Positions 5,827 through 8,978 of a stretch of 8,978 nucleotides of DNA are shown here, piece by piece (position 1 is the stretch's first letter; each line of letters opens with the position of its first letter). A program made the translations under genes and the position numbers. The stretch lies in contig JBBSDV010000142.1 of the NCBI GenBank assembly GCA_038240335.1, forward strand, positions 1 through 8,978, given 5' to 3'. The notes beneath the pieces are model-generated. The model had not been told where the DNA came from and ran no database searches. It saw only the letters and a program-made list of their open reading frames with translations. Source of the stretch: JBBSDV01 sp038240335. Lineage in GTDB: Bacteria; Chloroflexota; Dehalococcoidia; DSTF01; JACRBR01.

Positions 5827-6303
5827 ATGACCACCTCCACGCAAACACTCGTTCGCGCCTCGATTTCGGACGCGCAGGCGATCCACGACCTAGTAAACAC
5901 CTTCGCGCGGCGCGGCGAGATGCTGCCACGCACGATGGCGGAGGTGTATGAGAACCTCCGCGACTACTACGTCGTCCGCGACGCCAGCGGCGAAGCGGTC
6001 GCCTGCGGCGGACTGCACATCCTCTGGGAGGACCTCGGCGAGATCAAGTCACTCGCCGTGCGCGAGGATCTCCAGGGCGCCGGGCTCGGCGCTCGCATCG
6101 TTGCCGCCTGTCTCGACGAAGCGCGCCAGATTGGCCTCGCGACCGCGTTCGCGCTGACGTACCGGCCGGGCTTCTTCGAGAAGCTCGGCTTCTCTCAGGC
6201 CGACGTGATGACGCTGCCACGCAAGGTGTGGGGCGAGTGCTATCGCTGCCCGAAGTTCCCCGGCTGCAACGAGATCGCAATGGTGCGGAGTATCGAACGT
6301 TGA
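5827..6303 (+). CDS. GNAT-family N-acetyltransferase, ArgA-like (probable N-acetylglutamate synthase)
   Basis: A 158-residue single-domain GNAT acetyltransferase. Signs are the N-terminal VRASISDAQAIHDLVNTFARRG segment starting at residue 9 (pieces at 9-28), the acyl-CoA loop QGAGLGARI (83-91; QxxGxG/A), and the FFEKLGF motif (116-122). The central GGLHILWEDLGEIKSLAV (61-78) strongly resembles short stand-alone N-acetylglutamate synthases such as mycobacterial ArgA, which carry out the first step of arginine synthesis from acetyl-CoA and glutamate. No other arg gene is in the window, so the substrate is inferred. The C-terminus has a cysteine cluster ECYRCPKFPGC (137-147). The frame is open back to 5599 inside nadK, but the ATG at 5827 with GAGGA at 5810-5814 upstream fits the domain boundary. 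Its stop codon overlaps the TTG start of the Nudix gene, so the two are probably translated from one message. Confidence 0.85.
   Translation: MTTSTQTLVRASISDAQAIHDLVNTFARRGEMLPRTMAEVYENLRDYYVVRDASGEAVACGGLHILWEDLGEIKSLAVREDLQGAGLGARIVAACLDEARQIGLATAFALTYRPGFFEKLGFSQADVMTLPRKVWGECYRCPKFPGCNEIAMVRSIER
6287..6290 (+). promoter_or_regulatory. Ribosome-binding site deciding a TTG start
   Basis: GGAG lies nine bases before TTG at 6300. It supports the TTG start of the Nudix gene over the in-frame ATG at 6228, which lies well inside the upstream gene. Confidence 0.6.
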
Positions 6304-6863
6304 GCCAGCCGGATCCGCAAGCGGACGACGCCATCCCCGAAGTCATCGCATCTCGTCGCCTCTCAGACGGCTACATCGGCCTCCGCGTCGACACGCTGCG
6401 TCGATCCGACGGCGCCACGCACGATATCGAAGTGGTCGAGTACAAGGACGCCGTCGTCATCGTCCCCATCGACGACGACGGCCACATCCTCATGGTGCGG
6501 CAGTACCGCCATCCCGCCCGACAGTGGCTGCTCGAGATGCCGGCGGGCAGCGTCGACGACCGCGACGCATCGCCCGAGGAGGCGGCGCAGCGTGAGCTGC
6601 GTGAAGAGACGGGGCACCGTGGAGCACTGACGCGCATCGGCGGCATGTACCTCGCGCCAGGGTATTCCGAGGAGTACCAGACCATTTTCGCCGCCGATCA
6701 TCTCGTCGAAGACGCATTGGAGGCGGACGAAGACGAAGACCTTCGTCTCGAGCCTGTCTTGCTCGCCAACGCCCTCGGCTACGTCGAGTCCGGCCGCATA
6801 CGCGATGCGAAGAGCATCGCCGCGCTCCTGATGTATCTCCGCCATATCAACGGAGCCCCGTAG
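6300..6863 (+). CDS. Nudix hydrolase, ADP-ribose pyrophosphatase type
   Basis: A 187-residue Nudix hydrolase from a TTG start that shares the bases TTGA with the upstream stop codon. ADP-ribose pyrophosphatases split ADP-ribose into AMP and ribose-5-phosphate, limiting toxic NAD breakdown products. The N-terminal beta domain (to about residue 50) and the segment ILMVRQYRHPARQWLLEMPAG (63-83) are typical of the NudF/ADPRase subfamily, with VRQYR and EMPAG highly characteristic. The Nudix box follows: G83, then RELREETG (98-105). It has one more residue than the consensus between G and RE, and D89 where the first Glu is expected. APGYSEE (119-125) matches the family's substrate-loop region. An alternative ATG at 6228 would lie deep inside the GNAT gene. 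Possible links to nadK are through NAD metabolism, but this is positional inference. The 151 bp after it hold no gene, only the TetR-type inverted repeat. Confidence 0.9.
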   Translation: MSQPDPQADDAIPEVIASRRLSDGYIGLRVDTLRRSDGATHDIEVVEYKDAVVIVPIDDDGHILMVRQYRHPARQWLLEMPAGSVDDRDASPEEAAQRELREETGHRGALTRIGGMYLAPGYSEEYQTIFAADHLVEDALEADEDEDLRLEPVLLANALGYVESGRIRDAKSIAALLMYLRHINGAP

Positions 6864-6964
6864 CCAAGCCCGTGGGCCGGATCATCGGCTCGTCGATTTG
6901 TACGTTCGTTCGTCCATTCGTCACCCCGTGCGGCAGTCGCTGCCAACACAGCTCGAGCAGAAAT

Positions 6965-6986
6965 TCCAAAACCGTTACATTTTGGA
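6965..6986. promoter_or_regulatory. Inverted repeat, probable operator of the TetR-family regulator
   Basis: TCCAAAA (6965-6971) and TTTTGGA (6980-6986) form a perfect 7-bp inverted repeat with an 8-bp spacer. It stands out as AT-rich in a GC-rich gap. It is 28 bp before the regulator's first ATG, the usual place and size for a TetR-type dimer site. A -10-like TACGAT sits at 7011-7016, and TATTAA at 6991-6996 is another candidate; which is used cannot be told. Confidence 0.6.
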
Positions 6987-7014
6987 CATGTATTAAGAAG
7001 CTCAACACGCTACG

Positions 7015-7695
7015 ATGCGCGCTATGACGCAATCAGAACTGATAGAACAATCAGCTTCTCGTGTCGAACGGAAGCGCGCCCGCAATCGGGAGGCGCTTGT
7101 CGGCGCGGCGCGGCGCCTGTTCGCCACAACCGGCTTCGACGCCACAACGATCGCCGACATCGCCGAGGCGGCCGATCTCGGCTTCGGCACGTTCTATCGC
7201 TACTTCGACGACAAGGAGTCGATGTTGCAGGCCGTGCTCAACGAGGGTCGCCTCGAGATCGACGCCGTCTTCGACGATGATCCAGCGGATCTGACGGCGA
7301 CCCAGGCTCTCACCCAGCTCAGCTCGCGCTTTGTACGCGCCGAGCGCCGCAACCACGACGTCCTCGTCCTGATGTGGCAGCTCGCGATGCAAGAAGGACG
7401 CCGCAGCCGCGCCGCAATCGCTAGCGGAGCCGAGCAGCCGCTGCCAGTGCGGCTCGCGAACGCGATGTCACGCCTGATCCAGCGCGGCATCGACGCCGGC
7501 GAGTTTCCGGCGGCCGATCCCGATCTGCTCGCACGGCTGCTCTCGAACGCCCACATGTATCTGTTCTGGCCATCAGCCCAGGAGACGGACGAAGAAACAC
7601 TCATTCAAACAATCTGTGAGTTCGAGCTGCGGGCGCTTGGCGCACCGATGACGAACGACGGAGAGCAACCGCAAGCAGGGAGGAACAGCCGGTGA
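7015..7695 (+). CDS. TetR/AcrR-family transcriptional regulator
   Basis: A 226-residue one-domain-plus-ligand-domain repressor of normal TetR length. The N-terminal DNA-binding part spans about residues 22-68: REALVGAARRLFATTGFDATT, then the helix-turn-helix TIADIAEAADLGFGTFYRYF (45-64), with the family-typical GTFYRYFDDKE end. The C-terminal helices are Ala/Leu-rich and would bind a ligand, probably a drug or toxic metabolite given the neighbour. An alternative ATG at 7024 (residue 4) is equally likely. TACGAT at 7011-7016 would place a transcript start near 7024, making a leaderless message from that ATG possible. The last bases overlap the GTG of the adaptor gene (GTGA), so the two are co-transcribed. 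With the upstream inverted repeat, the arrangement suggests self-repression with ligand-induced release. Confidence 0.93.
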   Translation: MRAMTQSELIEQSASRVERKRARNREALVGAARRLFATTGFDATTIADIAEAADLGFGTFYRYFDDKESMLQAVLNEGRLEIDAVFDDDPADLTATQALTQLSSRFVRAERRNHDVLVLMWQLAMQEGRRSRAAIASGAEQPLPVRLANAMSRLIQRGIDAGEFPAADPDLLARLLSNAHMYLFWPSAQETDEETLIQTICEFELRALGAPMTNDGEQPQAGRNSR

Positions 7696-8978
7696 CGGCA
7701 ATCAATCTCGAAGACGATCTCGCACTCGACGAAAGCAAGTGGCGCGGCCGCATCATCACGCTTGCCGTGCTGCTGGTCGCCAGCGCGGCGATCGCTGGTG
7801 CGCTCTACTACTTCGTGTTTAAGAGCGACGCAACGACCGTCGCCCGGTCCTCTGAAGAGATCCCCGTGAAGCGGGCGACGATCAACCAGACGCTCAGCAT
7901 CTCCGGGCTCGCCGACGCCCAACTGACGAGCAACCTCACGTTTCAATCGAGCGGTCGGATCGCATTCGTCAATGCGAAGGTCGGTGACACCGTCCACGAG
8001 GGCGACGTACTTGCGAGCGTCGAGTCGGACGATCTCTCGAACGCCGTACAACAGGCGCTCGCCGCCCAGCGCGCGGCACAGCTGAAGCTGGACGACCTGC
8101 TCGACGGCTCAACTCCCGCGCAGCTTGCGGCCGCCGACCAGGCCCTCGCTCTTGCCCAATCCGGCCTAACGAAGGCGCAGAACGACTACGACGATCTCCT
8201 CAACGGTGCATCAAGTGCTGACGCCGCGGCCGGCCAGCAGGCCGTCAGTCTTGCCCAATCACAACTCGCCACGGCGCAGGGGGCTCGCGAGAAGCTCAAC
8301 AACACCCCGAGCGCTGCTGATGTCGCCGCCGCAGCATCGGCGTTAGCAACGGCCCAATCCGCGCACACCGCTGCCGTCAACTCGGCAGCGAGCGCGCAAA
8401 ACAGCATCGGATCGGCATCCGACTCCCTGACGATCGCCGAGGCCAGCTACTGCGATCCCGCCCCGGCGACGGCGCCGTCCTTCTGCGGCGGCCGCTCCGT
8501 TCCCATCTCTGATGGCGATGCTTCGATCGTAACGGACAGCCCGGGCACCATCGCGACGAAAGCGTCGGCCGTAATCTCCGCGAACGCCGCGTACCTCAAC
8601 GCAAGCAACTCGGCCGACTCTGCGACAGCCTCCGCGAGTGCGGCCCAAGACGCCGTGAACGCGGCTCAGGCGAAGCTCGATCTCGTGAGGCAGGGACCGA
8701 AGTCCGAAGACATCGCCTCGGCCGATGCCGCCGTTGCCTCCGCATCGGCCGCTCTCGACGCGGCGAACCAGAAGCTCGCCACAGTGCAGGAAAGCGGCAC
8801 TGATCTCCAACGCTCGACCGCCGCCGCCGCCGTCGGCAGCGCGCAGGCGGCTGTCGCAGGGGCGCAAGCCAAGCGCGACGAGGCCTATCGCGGCGCGACG
8901 GCGAACCAGATCGCCCAGGCGCGCCAGGCCGTCGAGACCGCCGGCCTGACCGTCGAGGCAGCGCGCATCCGTCTTCGC
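7692..8978 (+). CDS. HlyD/MacA-like membrane-fusion (efflux adaptor) protein, 3' end outside window
   Basis: An open frame of 429 codons from a GTG start that overlaps the TetR stop (GTGA), continuing without a stop to the window edge. A short cytoplasmic N-terminus is followed by one membrane segment (about 21-43, IITLAVLLVASAAIAGALYY). The first half of a biotinyl/lipoyl-like domain lies at about 83-115 (SSGRIAFVNAKVGDTVHEGDVL). Then comes an Ala-rich helical hairpin with repeats of about 33 residues of the form L-x-G...A..A...A...L, at about 133-230 and 331-429. The repeats are broken at about 250-270 by an insertion with C254 and C265. Adaptors of this family link an inner-membrane ABC, RND or MFS pump to the outside. 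The beta-barrel and the other lipoyl half lie beyond the window. An ABC transporter pair (MacB-like) is the likeliest next gene. Antisense frames here are shadows of GC bias. Confidence 0.9.
   Translation, partial: MTAINLEDDLALDESKWRGRIITLAVLLVASAAIAGALYYFVFKSDATTVARSSEEIPVKRATINQTLSISGLADAQLTSNLTFQSSGRIAFVNAKVGDTVHEGDVLASVESDDLSNAVQQALAAQRAAQLKLDDLLDGSTPAQLAAADQALALAQSGLTKAQNDYDDLLNGASSADAAAGQQAVSLAQSQLATAQGAREKLNNTPSAADVAAAASALATAQSAHTAAVNSAASAQNSIGSASDSLTIAEASYCDPAPATAPSFCGGRSVPISDGDASIVTDSPGTIATKASAVISANAAYLNASNSADSATASASAAQDAVNAAQAKLDLVRQGPKSEDIASADAAVASASAALDAANQKLATVQESGTDLQRSTAAAAVGSAQAAVAGAQAKRDEAYRGATANQIAQARQAVETAGLTVEAARIRLR

Noticed and set aside
6888..6922. Possible fourth heptamer tract (GCTCGTC, GTTCGTC, ATTCGTC)
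   Set aside because: GTTCG and TTCGTC elements recur but spacing is 7, 4 and 8 bases, so no steady period can be claimed.
8343..8867. Minus-strand open frame of 174 codons opposite the adaptor
   Set aside because: Gly/Arg-rich translation of an Ala-rich coding strand; antisense shadow.

Overview
The window is high-GC bacterial chromosome carrying ordinary housekeeping genes and the start of an efflux-type operon. Several features suggest a member of the Chloroflexota or a similar high-GC lineage: strong GC bias at third codon positions, weak or absent Shine-Dalgarno sequences before most starts, GTG and TTG starts inside 4-bp stop/start overlaps, a PcrA-type helicase with a C-terminal Tudor-like tail, a bacterial type A RNase P RNA, and a short ArgA-like acetyltransferase. 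The lineage is an inference; no 16S rRNA or other decisive marker is present.

Left part (1-2924, minus strand): a complete UvrD/PcrA superfamily 1 helicase, preceded by a small FmdB-family zinc-ribbon protein. The spaces around these two genes hold short tracts with a 7-bp period (GTTYRYM-like heptamers). One lies upstream of the helicase, one abuts the fmdB stop codon in the opposite orientation, and one sits 10 bp before the fmdB start. They are the least expected feature of the window.

Centre (3152-5726, plus strand): the RNase P RNA gene (rnpB), with a perfect 13-bp P1 helix that fixes both ends. It is followed by a small VOC/glyoxalase-fold protein that appears to lack metal ligands, then a TlyA-type rRNA 2'-O-methyltransferase, then NAD kinase. 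A C-rich tract just before nadK matches a four-tract G-quadruplex pattern on the minus strand.

Right part (5727-8978, plus strand): an ArgA-like GNAT acetyltransferase with a C-terminal cysteine cluster overlaps (TTGA) a Nudix ADP-ribose pyrophosphatase-like gene. Then comes a TetR-family regulator, with a clear inverted repeat upstream. It overlaps (GTGA) a membrane-fusion (HlyD/MacA-like) adaptor that runs off the window end. The TetR gene and adaptor probably form a self-regulated efflux operon, with transporter genes expected just beyond the window.

I found no tRNA genes, CRISPR arrays, insertion sequences, phage genes or obvious novel multi-gene defence system. The most notable signals are the heptamer tracts, the nadK C-rich tract, the TetR-type operator, and the unusual cysteine patterns in two proteins.
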